Shown: positions 18,963-28,372, numbered from the stretch's first letter. The stretch: DNA of 64,000 nucleotides from Clostridium frigidicarnis (GCF_900111985.1 NZ_FOKI01000014.1:1-64000); one strand, 5' to 3'. Made by a program: numbers and translations. Notes: generated by a model from the sequence alone, not told the origin.

Positions 18963-19763
18963 CTATGATGGTGTAAATTTAGCTTCACCATTTAATACAC
19001 CATTGAAATCAATTATAGAATGATATCCCTCTACAAGTTTTTCGCTTACAGTTAGGTCATCAATCAAGACTGCCATTCCTAATAAATCGCTTTCAAATTC
19101 TTTTAAAAGATCCCTTATTCCTACAGCAGTTCCTCCTGAACGCATAAAGTCATCTATATATAAACATTGTGATTTCTTCTTTATAGCTCTCTTAGGAAGA
19201 TACATAGTCTGAATAGATCCATTAACTCCTGTAACATAATTTATTGTAACTGTAGAACCTTCCGTAACTTTATTATCTCTTCTAACAATTACAAGTTCAA
19301 CACCCATATTTCTAGCTACTTCATATGCTAAAGGAATTCCTTTTGTTTCTACTGTAACAACATAGTCTATTTGTTTTTCTGTAAAAAAAGTCGTTAATAT
19401 TAACCCTGCTAATTTTATAAACTCTGGACTATACATAACATCCATCATATAAACAAAGTTTCCAGGAATTATTCTTTCCTTATTCATTAATTTCTGGCAT
19501 AATTCTTCAGCAAAATTCTGTTTTTCAACTTCACCTATATTAGGTATAAATTTTATACCTCCAGCGGCTCCAGATATTGTCTGTACTTTTCCTAGTGAGA
19601 GTTTTTCTAATATCTGTCTAACAATTACAATATCTTCACTGACAGTTGATTTTGCTGCATTTAATAATTCAGAAAACACATTTAAACTTACAACTTTATT
19701 AGGGTTTTCTGAAAGAATTTTTGTTATAGCAACAACTCTGCTATTTCTAGAGAACTTTTCCAC
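18963..19763 (-). CDS. purR: Purine operon repressor PurR
   Basis: A 266-residue repressor. The N-terminal winged-helix domain (about 1-75: RVVAITKILSENPNK) binds PurBox DNA; the phosphoribosyltransferase-like domain (about 76-266) binds PRPP through LYIDDFMRSGGTAVG. PRPP relieves repression, so activity is tied to the product of prs in this cluster. Start is a GTG after AGGTGATAAG. Length and motifs match Firmicutes PurR, not the LacI-type enterobacterial PurR. Confidence 0.96.
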   Translation of the reverse strand: MEKFSRNSRVVAITKILSENPNKVVSLNVFSELLNAAKSTVSEDIVIVRQILEKLSLGKVQTISGAAGGIKFIPNIGEVEKQNFAEELCQKLMNKERIIPGNFVYMMDVMYSPEFIKLAGLILTTFFTEKQIDYVVTVETKGIPLAYEVARNMGVELVIVRRDNKVTEGSTVTINYVTGVNGSIQTMYLPKRAIKKKSQCLYIDDFMRSGGTAVGIRDLLKEFESDLLGMAVLIDDLTVSEKLVEGYHSIIDFNGVLNGEAKFTPS

Positions 19764-19905
19764 CTTATCACCTACTAAAATTTGAATTTATTACGAACTA
19801 TTTTTATTACTTTATTAGTTATTATTCACATTTCATTTTATTCTATATTATATTTAATATCAAGTAAGTTGAAAATTTATAACAAAATATATAGATTTAT
19901 TCCAT

Positions 19906-19936
19906 AATAGTATACTATTATATATAGTATACTATT
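19906..19936. promoter_or_regulatory. tandem palindromic operator-like site before the HD-GYP gene
   Basis: The palindrome AATAGTATACTATT (19906-19919) is followed by a second copy of its core ATAGTATACTAT (19924-19935). The two dyad centres are 17 bp apart. They lie 26-56 bp upstream of the HD-GYP start codon, where a promoter would be, and also upstream of divergent purR. The regulator is unknown. Confidence 0.55.
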
Positions 19937-19961
19937 ATATTTATAGAAAGGATTGTTACTA

Positions 19962-21023
19962 TTGAAAATTTCTATTCCTATGAGTATTTATGATTTATCC
20001 CCTGGAATGATTCTTGCAAAAGACATCTATTTAAATAAAACTAAAATTTTAAGTGAAGGATGTACTCTAACTAATAGTTCTATAGATAAAATTAAGAACT
20101 TTTTAAATGAAAGTCATATATACATATATGATGATAATCATTCTTATGAAGTTGATTCCGAATCTATTAGAAATTCTGAAGAATATAAGGCTACAGAAAA
20201 ACTATTAAACGAATTATATAAAGAGTCAGAAAATTTCTTCTTTAATGTTAAACTGAACTCTAAAATAGACTTTAATCAAGTTCGTAGTATGTCTGATACT
20301 TTATTGTCATCATTGAAACATACTGGTTTAGTAATTAAAAACATAAATGATAATAAAAATAACGAAGATTATCAATTTAGACATCTTGTAAACGTATCTA
20401 TATGGAGTAGCTTAATGGGTAAATGGTTACACTTAAGTGAAAGAGACATTATGCTATTAATATTTTCTGGCTTCCTTCACGATATAGGTAAAAGCAAAAT
20501 TCCGGAACAGATATTAAATAAAAAGTCCAAGCTTACAAGAGAAGAGCAAGATATAATGAAAACTCATTGTTCAAAAGGCTATTCTTTAGTAAAAGCTATA
20601 CCATTCTTAGATTCTAGTGTATCCCAAGCTACCCTATTCCATCATGAAAGAATAGATGGAAGTGGCTATCCTTTAAGATTAACTGGAGATAAAACTCCTT
20701 TATTTGCTAAAATAGTTGGTATAATCGATATATTTGACTCTATGACCTCTAATAGGTGTTATAAAGAAAAAATTTGTGCTTTAGATGCTCTAAATTCACT
20801 TAAATTAGATTATGTAGGAAAATTAGATATCTCCTTAGTAGATACTTTTGTAAAAAATATGTGTGATTATTTAACTGGAGAATCTGCTTTATTATCTAAT
20901 GGTGAATCTTGTAAATTAATAAAAATTGATCCTTTGGATGTCAATCACCCTTTAATATCTGTAAAAGATACTTTCATAGACTTAAAACAAACTAGAGATC
21001 TAAAAATCCTAGATATTTTGTAA
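19962..21023 (+). CDS. HD-GYP domain protein, probable c-di-GMP phosphodiesterase
   Basis: A 353-residue cytoplasmic protein. The N-terminal ~125 residues have no clear domain. The HD-GYP domain (about 135-310) has the metal motif (GFLHDIGKSKIP) and the diagnostic HHERIDGSGYPLR, so it should hydrolyse cyclic di-GMP. A short C-terminal extension (about 310-353) begins LLSNGESC. The start was placed at the TTG at 19962, 9 nt after AAGGA; the in-frame TTG at 19953 is too close to the site. It is divergent from purR. Loss of GYP residues would have argued against activity; they are intact. Confidence 0.92.
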   Translation: MKISIPMSIYDLSPGMILAKDIYLNKTKILSEGCTLTNSSIDKIKNFLNESHIYIYDDNHSYEVDSESIRNSEEYKATEKLLNELYKESENFFFNVKLNSKIDFNQVRSMSDTLLSSLKHTGLVIKNINDNKNNEDYQFRHLVNVSIWSSLMGKWLHLSERDIMLLIFSGFLHDIGKSKIPEQILNKKSKLTREEQDIMKTHCSKGYSLVKAIPFLDSSVSQATLFHHERIDGSGYPLRLTGDKTPLFAKIVGIIDIFDSMTSNRCYKEKICALDALNSLKLDYVGKLDISLVDTFVKNMCDYLTGESALLSNGESCKLIKIDPLDVNHPLISVKDTFIDLKQTRDLKILDIL

Positions 21024-21096
21024 TTGATGTGTTTTTTTATAATAATTATGTATATAATTATTAAATGAACATTTAATTTACAAAGGAGTGATTACT

Positions 21097-22470
21097 TTGT
21101 CATTTGATTTTTTAAAAGACAAAAATAAAAAAGTTCATTTTATAGGTATTGGTGGAATTAGTATGAGCGGATTAGCCGCTATACTTTTAAATAATGGTTA
21201 TAAAGTTTCAGGTTCTGATATGAAATCTTCAACTATAACTGATAGGTTAAAATCAAAAAAAGCAGAAATATATATAGGTCATAAAGCTTCGAATATTAAT
21301 GATGTAGATTTAGTAGTCTACACCGCTGCTGTACCTTCTGATAATGAAGAACTTTTATATGCAAAAGAAAATAATATTCTTTTAATGGATAGGGCAGAAT
21401 TTTTAGGTCTTATTATGAAGGGACATAAATTTAATGTTGCTGTTGCTGGTACCCATGGAAAAACAACAACAACTTCTATGTTATCCCATGTAACGTTAAA
21501 ATCTAATTTAGATCCTACTATTCTTGTTGGTGCTGATTTAGATATTATAGAGGGTAATTTTAGAATAGGTGCTAGTGAATATTTTATAACTGAGGCCTGT
21601 GAGTATAAAGAATCATTTTTAAAATTCTATCCTTATATAGGAATACTACTAAATATTGATGCAGATCATCTTGATTATTATAGAGATATCAATCATATTG
21701 AAGAAACTTTCCTTAAATTCGTAAATTTAATTCCTGAAGACGGATATGCTATTGGTTGTGCTGACGATTCTAGAGTTTTAAATGTGTTAAAAGATAGCAA
21801 ATGTAATACTTTAACTTATGGTATTGATAATGGTGATTTAATTGCTAAAAACATTAAATTTACTGGCCATGGTTCTAGTTTTGATGTTATTTTAAACAAT
21901 GAATTTTTATTTAAAATAGATCTTATGGTGCCTGGAAAGCATAATATACTAAATGCCCTAGGCACAATAGCATCTTCTTTAATTTTAAAAGTTTCTTACA
22001 ATGATATAATTGATGGTCTAAAAGAATTTACAGGTGCTCATAAAAGATTTGAATTTAAAGGTGAAAAAAATGGAGTCACTGTCATTGATGACTATGCACA
22101 TCATCCAGTAGAGATAAAGGCTACTTTAAGTTCTACAAAAAACATGAACTATAATAATGTGTATTGTGTTTTCCAACCACATACATATACTAGAACTTAC
22201 ACTTTATTTAATGATTTTGTTGAAAGTTTTTATGATTGTGATGAATTAATTCTTATGGATATATATGCAGCAAGAGAAAAAGATACAGGTCTTGTCTCTT
22301 CTAATGAACTTGGCGAAAAATTAAGAGAAAAAGGCATTAAATGTGTTAATGTTCATTCTCATGAAGAAGCTTTAAATTATATAAAGCCAAGACTTTCAGA
22401 AGGAGATCTTTTAATGACTGTAGGTGCAGGAGATGTAGTAAAAGTTGGAGAAATGTTCTTAAATAATTAA
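21097..22470 (+). CDS. murC: UDP-N-acetylmuramate--L-alanine ligase
   Basis: A 457-residue Mur ligase adding L-Ala to UDP-MurNAc, the first step of the peptidoglycan stem peptide. Seen: Rossmann-type N-terminus ([18 protein letters not shown]), ATP loop ([13 protein letters not shown]), central-domain EACEY and the C-terminal domain with [14 protein letters not shown]. The TTG at 21097 is 8 nt after AAGGAG and gives [17 protein letters not shown]; a GTG three codons upstream overlaps that site. Normal length. It sits apart from any division cluster. Confidence 0.97.
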   Translation: MSFDFLKDKNKKVHFIGIGGISMSGLAAILLNNGYKVSGSDMKSSTITDRLKSKKAEIYIGHKASNINDVDLVVYTAAVPSDNEELLYAKENNILLMDRAEFLGLIMKGHKFNVAVAGTHGKTTTTSMLSHVTLKSNLDPTILVGADLDIIEGNFRIGASEYFITEACEYKESFLKFYPYIGILLNIDADHLDYYRDINHIEETFLKFVNLIPEDGYAIGCADDSRVLNVLKDSKCNTLTYGIDNGDLIAKNIKFTGHGSSFDVILNNEFLFKIDLMVPGKHNILNALGTIASSLILKVSYNDIIDGLKEFTGAHKRFEFKGEKNGVTVIDDYAHHPVEIKATLSSTKNMNYNNVYCVFQPHTYTRTYTLFNDFVESFYDCDELILMDIYAAREKDTGLVSSNELGEKLREKGIKCVNVHSHEEALNYIKPRLSEGDLLMTVGAGDVVKVGEMFLNN

Positions 22471-22495
22471 AATTCTGGAACGGTACAGAATTTTT
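22470..22495 (+). terminator. intrinsic terminator after murC
   Basis: Stem AAATTCTG (22470-22477) with CAGAATTT (22486-22493), followed by a T-rich run. It ends the murC transcript just before the ABC-exporter promoter. Confidence 0.8.
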
Positions 22496-22514
22496 ATTTA
22501 ATTCTGAAAATTTA

Positions 22515-22543
22515 TTGACATTTTTTTCTTGTGGTAATATTCT
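22515..22543 (+). promoter_or_regulatory. sigma-A promoter of the ABC-exporter leader
   Basis: TTGACA (22515-22520) and TATTCT (22538-22543) with a 17-bp spacer. Transcription would begin near 22550, so the mRNA has a 5' leader of about 480 nt before the first exporter gene. Confidence 0.8.
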
Positions 22544-22590
22544 ATTAATAGGATATTTAAAATCAAATTTTATTTTAAGGAGGTAGAACT

Positions 22591-22677
22591 ATGTTAATCA
22601 TATATTTAAATATCAGTTTTAAAACTTTGTCATCTATTAACATTAATTCTATCTGCTTAATTAATAATTTTAATTAA
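22591..22677 (+). CDS. 28-residue leader peptide 1 (putative)
   Basis: An ATG-initiated ORF of 28 codons (begins MLIIYLNISFKTLSSI, ends LINNFN) behind a perfect AAGGAGGT with ideal spacing. It lies about 40 nt into the leader RNA of the downstream ABC exporter. It has no recognisable domain and is rich in Ile, Asn and Leu. Such short translated leaders before drug exporters act in cis: ribosomes slowed by an antibiotic change the fold of the RNA behind them. The B. subtilis bmrB-bmrCD system is a precedent. Function here is inferred; the ribosome site and position are seen. Confidence 0.6.
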   Translation: MLIIYLNISFKTLSSININSICLINNFN

Positions 22678-22691
22678 AGGAGGTAGTTTAA

Positions 22692-22778
22692 ATGTTATCA
22701 AATTTATATTCTTCAAACCTAAAACTTAATATAAATTTATGTGATTCTTCTATCTTCTTTATGTATTACAGGAAATAG
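22692..22778 (+). CDS. 28-residue leader peptide 2 (putative)
   Basis: A second ORF of exactly 28 codons (begins MLSNLYSSNLKLNINL, ends FFMYYRK) starting 14 nt after the first one stops, again behind a perfect AAAGGAGGT. The two share the MLxxxY-like start and ribosome-site context (AAGGAGGTAG), suggesting an old duplication. The end is aromatic and basic (FFMYYRK), a type of sequence that can slow ribosomes. It is followed by several hairpins before the exporter gene. Too short for homology detection; evidence is context and translation signals. Confidence 0.6.
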   Translation: MLSNLYSSNLKLNINLCDSSIFFMYYRK

Positions 22779-22851
22779 TGTTATTTGTTTTCTTTTACAA
22801 AAGTTATTGGGAATCACTCCCATGGCTTTTCTATATAATTTGAAATTATGG

Positions 22852-22899
22852 TCATGTGGTATTTGTTGTGTCTTACACATTTAACACATGATCTTTTTG
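22852..22899 (+). terminator. possible first attenuator hairpin in the exporter leader
   Basis: TCATGTG (22852-22858) pairs with CACATGA (22885-22891), with an inner TGTGT/ACACA pairing, followed by TCTTTTT. This resembles an intrinsic terminator located after leader peptide 2. A weaker hairpin (GGGA/TCCC) precedes it near 22809. Confidence 0.5.
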
Positions 22900-22971
22900 C
22901 GCCTAAAAGTCATATATTGTATTACTTTTTTTGTGATACATCTTTATGCTTTTATATAAATTATTGATTCT

Positions 22972-23015
22972 AGTCATGGTATGTCCTTATTAGGACTATC
23001 ATGACTTTTGTTTTC
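22972..23015 (+). terminator. attenuator-type terminator just before the ABC exporter
   Basis: AGTCATGGTATGTCC (22972-22986) pairs with GGACTATCATGACT (22993-23006), a long stem with one bulge, followed by TTTTGTTTTC. It ends only 2 nt before the AAAAGGGGG ribosome site of the first exporter gene, so read-through must be controlled. GTCATG at 22851-22856 could pair with its 3' arm instead, giving a candidate antiterminator. Confidence 0.65.
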
Positions 23016-23032
23016 TAAAAGGGGGTATTATT

Positions 23033-24787
23033 TTGAACAAAATTTTTAAGTATGTATGTAGGTATAAAGCTCTTGTACTTATTCCTACAGTCTTCATGTT
23101 AGCCAATATCATTCTTGATATGATCAACCCACTACTGATAAAGGATTTAGTTGATAAAGTAATAATAGGTAAAGATTTTTCTCTTTTATTAACTATTTCA
23201 ATTAGCTTACTTGTAATTACTCTTAGTAGAGCTATAATGGGATACTTTAAAGAATATCTATTTGACGTTATGGGAACTAAGGTAAATAGAGATTTAAAAC
23301 TCGATTTATTTAACCATATACAAAGTCTTAATTTTAAGTATTTCGATAATATGAATACTGGAGAACTCATGTCCAGAATTGGTGAAGATGTAGACAACAT
23401 TTGGAGGACTTTAAGCTTTGGATTACGCCTATTCATTGAGAATGCTATATACTTTGTTTTTGCATCTATTGCGTTATTTTATCTTAACTGGAAACTTGCT
23501 CTTGCATGTATATCTATAATGATCCCTATAGCATTCATTGCTATGAAGTTAGAAAAATTAGAAGTTGAGACTTATGATAAAATAAGTGATCAAAATGCAG
23601 AATTGAATACTACAGCTCAAGAAAATATAGCTGGGGTAAGACTTGTCAAAGCCTTTTCTAGAGAAAAGCATGAAATATTAAAATTTCTTGATATGAATAA
23701 GCACAACTACAATCTTAATATGAATCAATCTAAAATTTTAAGTAAGTACTTTCCTCCTATAGAGTTCTTAACTAATATATCTATTGTAATTATGATAGCT
23801 TTAGGAGGATATCTTGTAATAAAAGGAGAGATAACAATAGGAGTTTTAGTAGCTTTTAATGGTTATATATGGAATGTTATTTGGCCTGTAAGAATGCTTG
23901 GATGGCTTACAAACCTTCTTGCCCAAAATAAAGCATCATACAAAAAAATAATGAAAATTCTAAATACAAAACCTGAAATAGTAAGCGATAAAAACTGCTT
24001 ATGCGATCATAGTATACAAGGTAAAATATCTTTTAATAATGTATCTTTTCAATACAATGATACTTTGATATTAAAAAATATAACCTTAGACATACCATCA
24101 GGAAGCACTATTGCACTAATGGGAACTACTGGTTCTGGTAAGTCTTCTTTAGTTAATCTCATTGGAAGATATTATGATGTATGCTCTGGAGAAATCCTTG
24201 TTGATGATATAAATATTAAAAATTTTGATATATCATCATTAAGAAAATCTATTTCTATAGTTCCTCAAGATACATTTTTGTTTTCAGATTCTATACTTGA
24301 AAATATACGTTTTGGCAAAAAAAATGCTTCATTAGAGGAAATAGAAACTGCTTGTAACTTATCTTGTGTATTAGACTTTATTAATGATCTTCCTGATAAA
24401 TTTCAAACTATAGTAGGTGAACGTGGACTTGGTCTTTCAGGTGGACAAAAGCAAAGACTTTCTATTGCTAGAGCTTTAGTTGGAAATAGTCCTATACTAA
24501 TCTTGGACGATTCAACATCCGCGCTAGATATGGAAACAGAATTTCAACTTTTAAAGAACTTAAATAACCATAAAAAACATTGTACAACTTTTATAATAGC
24601 CCATAGAATTTCTGCTGTTAAAAATGCTGATTTAATAGTATTTATGGACAATGGTGAAATTATAGAAAAAGGTACTCATACTGAATTATTATCTTTAAAA
24701 GGAAAGTATTATGAAATTTATTGTGAGCAATTTAAAGATTTTGAATCATTGACTGATAATGACTCTAACGAAAAAGAGGTGATATAA
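23033..24787 (+). CDS. ABC exporter half-transporter, subunit with degenerate catalytic site (BmrC-like)
   Basis: A 584-residue half-transporter: six membrane spans (about 15-300) then a nucleotide-binding domain with Walker A (GTTGSGKSSL), signature LGLSGGQKQR and Walker B. After Walker B (ILILDD) there is Asp where the catalytic Glu is expected. This is the known asymmetry of heterodimeric exporters such as BmrCD, LmrCD and TM287/288. Start is a TTG after AAAAGGGGG. It overlaps the next gene by one base (TAATG), so the two form one heterodimer expressed together. A multidrug substrate is inferred from family and leader. Confidence 0.93.
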   Translation: MNKIFKYVCRYKALVLIPTVFMLANIILDMINPLLIKDLVDKVIIGKDFSLLLTISISLLVITLSRAIMGYFKEYLFDVMGTKVNRDLKLDLFNHIQSLNFKYFDNMNTGELMSRIGEDVDNIWRTLSFGLRLFIENAIYFVFASIALFYLNWKLALACISIMIPIAFIAMKLEKLEVETYDKISDQNAELNTTAQENIAGVRLVKAFSREKHEILKFLDMNKHNYNLNMNQSKILSKYFPPIEFLTNISIVIMIALGGYLVIKGEITIGVLVAFNGYIWNVIWPVRMLGWLTNLLAQNKASYKKIMKILNTKPEIVSDKNCLCDHSIQGKISFNNVSFQYNDTLILKNITLDIPSGSTIALMGTTGSGKSSLVNLIGRYYDVCSGEILVDDINIKNFDISSLRKSISIVPQDTFLFSDSILENIRFGKKNASLEEIETACNLSCVLDFINDLPDKFQTIVGERGLGLSGGQKQRLSIARALVGNSPILILDDSTSALDMETEFQLLKNLNNHKKHCTTFIIAHRISAVKNADLIVFMDNGEIIEKGTHTELLSLKGKYYEIYCEQFKDFESLTDNDSNEKEVI

Positions 24788-26574
24788 TGGCTAGAAATGC
24801 TGTAAAAGAAGATGAAATATCCAATGTTTCTTCTAAAAAGGAAACACTTAAAAAATTATTAAAATATTTAAAACCATATAAATTAAAAGTTTTTATAGTA
24901 ATACTTTTGTTAATCTTTGTTATGATGTGTGGTTTAGTAAATCCATACTTGTTAAAAAACGCTATTGACATCCAAATAGCTAATTCAAATGTTAATGGAT
25001 TGATAATAATAGCTGTAGTCCTATGTTTTTTAAACTTTCTATCAATGATAGCTTCAAAAAAAAGAATCGTCATTATGTCTTCAATAACTAATAATATACT
25101 TTTGACTATACGAAATGAACTTTATTCCCATATTCAAAAACTATCATTTTCTTTCTTTGACAACAGACCTGCTGGTAAAATTTTAGCTAGAGTTATGGGA
25201 GATGTAAATGCTCTACAGGAACTTTTTTCAAATTCTATAACTACCCTAATTCCTGATACTCTAAGCCTTATATGTGTAACAATAGTTATGTTTTCTATGA
25301 ATTATAAGTTAGCTCTATCAGCTATTATTATACTCCCACTTCTATTTGTAAGCTTATTTTCAATAGAAAAGTTTGCAACTAAAAGATGGATGAATTATAG
25401 AAAAAAGCGTTCAAACCTAAATGCATTTACTCATGAAGATTTTTCGGGTATTCGAGTAATCCAATGCTTTGCAAAAGAAAAAGATACATCTGAAACATTT
25501 TTAAGTCTTGTAAATGATATGGTAAACTCTTTTGTATCCAGTGTAAGACTAAATGATTTTTTCTGGCCATTAGTAGAACTTTCTTGGGGTATAGGATCAA
25601 TAGTTGTGTACTGGGTTGGAGCTGGATTAATAACTAAAGGTGATATATCTGTTGGAACCCTTATTGCATTTACACTATATATAACAATGTTTTGGAAACC
25701 AATAATGAATATATCAGATTTCTATAATACTCTTATTACTAATTTCGCAGCTGCTGAAAGAATATTTGAAATTATGTCTATTGACCCTTATATAATTAGT
25801 GGAAAATCAGCCATTAAAATGCCCAAAATCAAAGGACATGTTGAATTTAAAAATGTTACTTTTGCTTATGATGATGACGATGCAGTTATACATGACATTA
25901 ATTTCAAAATAAAGCCTGGTGAAAGCATTGCTTTAGTTGGCCCTACTGGTGCTGGTAAAACTACTATAGTTAACTTAATAAGCAGATTTTATGATACTAC
26001 AAAAGGTGATATTTTTATAGATAATTTAAATGTAAAAAATGTTGAACTATATTCTTTAAGAAGTCAAATGGGCATAATGCTTCAAGATACATTCTTATTT
26101 TCGGCTTCCATCAAAGAAAACATAAGATATGGAAAACTTAATGCAACAGATAATGAAATAATTGCTGCGGCTAAAGCTGTAAGTGCCCATGACTTTATAA
26201 TGAAGCTTGAAAATGGATATGATACTGAGGTTAATGAGAGAGGATCAAGACTATCTGTAGGCCAAAGACAATTAATTTCTTTTGCTAGAGCCTTACTTGC
26301 AAACCCTAGAATTCTTATATTAGATGAAGCAACTTCTAACATTGATACCTATACTGAAAGCCTAGTGCAAACTGGTATAAACAAGCTTTTAAACGGAAGA
26401 ACCTCTTTTGTTATAGCACATAGGTTATCTACAATAAGAGATTGTGACAAAATAATGGTTATCGATGATGGTAAGATTTGCGAATGTGGTAATCATGAAG
26501 AATTAATTCAACTAAAAGGTAAGTATTATGATTTGTTCATTGCTCAATATAACTTTTTAAAAGAAGGAGCATAA
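24787..26574 (+). CDS. ABC exporter half-transporter, subunit with canonical catalytic Glu (BmrD-like)
   Basis: A 595-residue half-transporter with six membrane spans (about 35-325) and a nucleotide-binding domain: Walker A (GPTGAGKTTI), Q-loop region (LQDTFLFSASI), signature variant LSVGQRQ, and Walker B with the catalytic Glu (ILILDEATSNID). It therefore contributes the working ATP site in which Walker A is its own and the signature motif is the partner's LSGGQ. The pairing with the preceding degenerate subunit is the classic heterodimeric drug exporter arrangement. No terminator hairpin is obvious before the asnS promoter. Confidence 0.94.
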   Translation: MARNAVKEDEISNVSSKKETLKKLLKYLKPYKLKVFIVILLLIFVMMCGLVNPYLLKNAIDIQIANSNVNGLIIIAVVLCFLNFLSMIASKKRIVIMSSITNNILLTIRNELYSHIQKLSFSFFDNRPAGKILARVMGDVNALQELFSNSITTLIPDTLSLICVTIVMFSMNYKLALSAIIILPLLFVSLFSIEKFATKRWMNYRKKRSNLNAFTHEDFSGIRVIQCFAKEKDTSETFLSLVNDMVNSFVSSVRLNDFFWPLVELSWGIGSIVVYWVGAGLITKGDISVGTLIAFTLYITMFWKPIMNISDFYNTLITNFAAAERIFEIMSIDPYIISGKSAIKMPKIKGHVEFKNVTFAYDDDDAVIHDINFKIKPGESIALVGPTGAGKTTIVNLISRFYDTTKGDIFIDNLNVKNVELYSLRSQMGIMLQDTFLFSASIKENIRYGKLNATDNEIIAAAKAVSAHDFIMKLENGYDTEVNERGSRLSVGQRQLISFARALLANPRILILDEATSNIDTYTESLVQTGINKLLNGRTSFVIAHRLSTIRDCDKIMVIDDGKICECGNHEELIQLKGKYYDLFIAQYNFLKEGA

Positions 26575-26592
26575 TATTTAATTTCAAAAGTA

Positions 26593-26620
26593 TTGATTTT
26601 TCATATAATAATAGTATAAT
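26593..26620 (+). promoter_or_regulatory. promoter of the asnS T-box leader
   Basis: TTGATT (26593-26598) and TATAAT (26615-26620) with a 16-bp spacer, placing the transcription start near 26627, just before T-box stem I. Confidence 0.7.
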
Positions 26621-26626
26621 AGTCAC

Positions 26627-26942
26627 TATATAGAATGAATGTTAGATAAATAATTTAATTATCTGTATCGACTATGAAGAGAAGAGTAAATATAGGATTA
26701 GTACCTTATAGCGAACAAGGGATGGTGAGAGCCTTGTAGGGAGCTTATATTGAAGAACATCTCAGAGTTTCTAACCGAAATCATATAACATTATGATAGT
26801 AGACTTGGACGGTAGCTTCCCGTTATAGAAGAACAACATTTATATGATGTTGATCGAGTGGTTATAAATTTTTATAACAATTTGGGTGGTACCGCGAAGT
26901 TAATGCCTTTCGTCCCTTTATGTGGATGGAGGGCTTTTTTAT
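26627..26942 (+). ncRNA. T-box riboswitch, asparagine specifier, controlling asnS
   Basis: A leader with the T-box core GGGTGGTACCGCG (26884-26896), a stem I region including AGAGAAGAGTAA and GATGGTGAGAGCC, and a terminator (GCCTTTCGTCC with GGATGGAGGGC then TTTTTT) ending near 26941. Aligned with the metG T-box in this window, the specifier triplet is AAC (26756-26758), an asparagine codon, matching the downstream gene. Uncharged tRNA-Asn should pair with AAC and stabilise the antiterminator so asnS is transcribed. Confidence 0.95.
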
Positions 26943-26975
26943 TTACAAAAATTTATTTTTGAAAGGATGATTTAT

Positions 26976-28367
26976 ATGCAAAACGTTTCTATTAAAGAAC
27001 TATACAGAAACAAAGAACAATACATGGATCAAAAAGTTTCAATCTCTGGTTGGATAAGAACCCTTAGAGACTCTAAGAGTTTTGGATTTATAGAATTAAA
27101 TGATGGAACTTTCTTTAAAAATCTTCAAGTAGTATTTGATGATGCTTTATGTAATTTCAAAGAGATTGCAAAGCTTCCTATAAGTTCTTCTTTAACAATT
27201 GAAGGTACTGTAGTTGCTACACCTCAAGCTAAACAACCATTTGAAATAAAGGCAGTTAGCATAGTTGTAGAAGGTCTATCTCATAGTGATTTCCCTCTAC
27301 AAAAGAAAAGACATACTTTTGAGTACTTAAGAACAATAGCTCACTTAAGACCTAGAAGTAATGCTTTCTCCGCTGTATTTAGAGTACGTTCTGTTGCAGC
27401 TTATGCTATACACAAGTTTTTCAATGAAAAAGGATTTGTATATACTCACACTCCATTAATAACTGGATCTGACTGTGAGGGTGCTGGTGAAATGTTTAAA
27501 GTAACAACTTTAGACCTACACAATATTCCTAAAAATGATGACAGTTCAATAAACTATAAAGAAGATTTCTTCGAAAAAGAGTCAAACTTGACTGTTTCTG
27601 GACAATTAAATGCTGAATGTTTTGCTTTAGCATTTAAAAATGTTTATACTTTTGGACCAACATTCAGAGCTGAAAATTCTAATACTGCAAGACATGCTGC
27701 TGAATTCTGGATGATAGAGCCTGAAATATCTTTTGCAGATCTTAAAGATGATATGCAGCTTGCTGAAGATATGCTTAGATATGTAATTAAATATGTTATG
27801 GATGAATGTCCTGAAGAAATAGAATTCTTCAATTCTTTCATAGATAAAGGATTAAAAGAAAGATTAAACCATGTAGTTTCTTCTGAATTTGGTAAGGTTT
27901 CTTATACTGAAGCAGTAGAACTTTTAAAGAAAGCTGATAAAGAATTTGAATATGCTGTTGAATGGGGTTGCGACCTTCAAACAGAACATGAAAGATATTT
28001 AACAGAAGAAATATTTAAAAAGCCAGTATTCGTTACTGACTATCCAAAAGATATAAAAGCTTTCTATATGAGATTAAATGAAGATGGAAAGACTGTTGCC
28101 GCTATGGACTGTTTAGTTCCTGGAATAGGAGAAATAATAGGTGGTAGCCAAAGAGAAGAAAGACTTGATGTTCTTGAACAAAGAATAGAAGAACTTGGTC
28201 TTAACAAAGAAGATTACTGGTGGTATTTAGAACTTAGAAAATACGGCGGAACTAAGCATGCTGGTTTCGGATTAGGATTTGAAAGATTAATAATGTATAT
28301 AACTGGAATGTCTAATATAAGAGACGTTATACCATTCCCAAGAACTACAGGAAATTTTGAATTTTAA
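26976..28367 (+). CDS. asnS: Asparaginyl-tRNA synthetase
   Basis: A 463-residue class IIb synthetase. The N-terminal OB-fold binds the anticodon (about 15-110: [20 protein letters not shown]). The catalytic core has motif 2 ([19 protein letters not shown]) and motif 3 ([14 protein letters not shown]). The GAEFW-like EFWMIEPE pattern and length fit AsnRS rather than AspRS. The start is the ATG at 26976, 8 nt after AAGGA; the frame is open further upstream but runs back into the T-box terminator. Confidence 0.97.
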   Translation: MQNVSIKELYRNKEQYMDQKVSISGWIRTLRDSKSFGFIELNDGTFFKNLQVVFDDALCNFKEIAKLPISSSLTIEGTVVATPQAKQPFEIKAVSIVVEGLSHSDFPLQKKRHTFEYLRTIAHLRPRSNAFSAVFRVRSVAAYAIHKFFNEKGFVYTHTPLITGSDCEGAGEMFKVTTLDLHNIPKNDDSSINYKEDFFEKESNLTVSGQLNAECFALAFKNVYTFGPTFRAENSNTARHAAEFWMIEPEISFADLKDDMQLAEDMLRYVIKYVMDECPEEIEFFNSFIDKGLKERLNHVVSSEFGKVSYTEAVELLKKADKEFEYAVEWGCDLQTEHERYLTEEIFKKPVFVTDYPKDIKAFYMRLNEDGKTVAAMDCLVPGIGEIIGGSQREERLDVLEQRIEELGLNKEDYWWYLELRKYGGTKHAGFGLGFERLIMYITGMSNIRDVIPFPRTTGNFEF

Positions 28368-28372
28368 TTATG

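Noticed and set aside
22779-23032. Further short frames in the exporter leader
   Set aside because: No frame here has a good ribosome site before ATG/GTG/TTG except the exporter start itself.
22999-23436. A 145-codon minus-strand frame over the start of the ABC exporter gene
   Set aside because: Antisense to a clear ABC transporter gene, overlapping its attenuator, with no ribosome site or family features.
26922-26975. Upstream extension of asnS by 18 codons
   Set aside because: The region is the T-box terminator; AAGGA lies 8 nt before the ATG at 26976.
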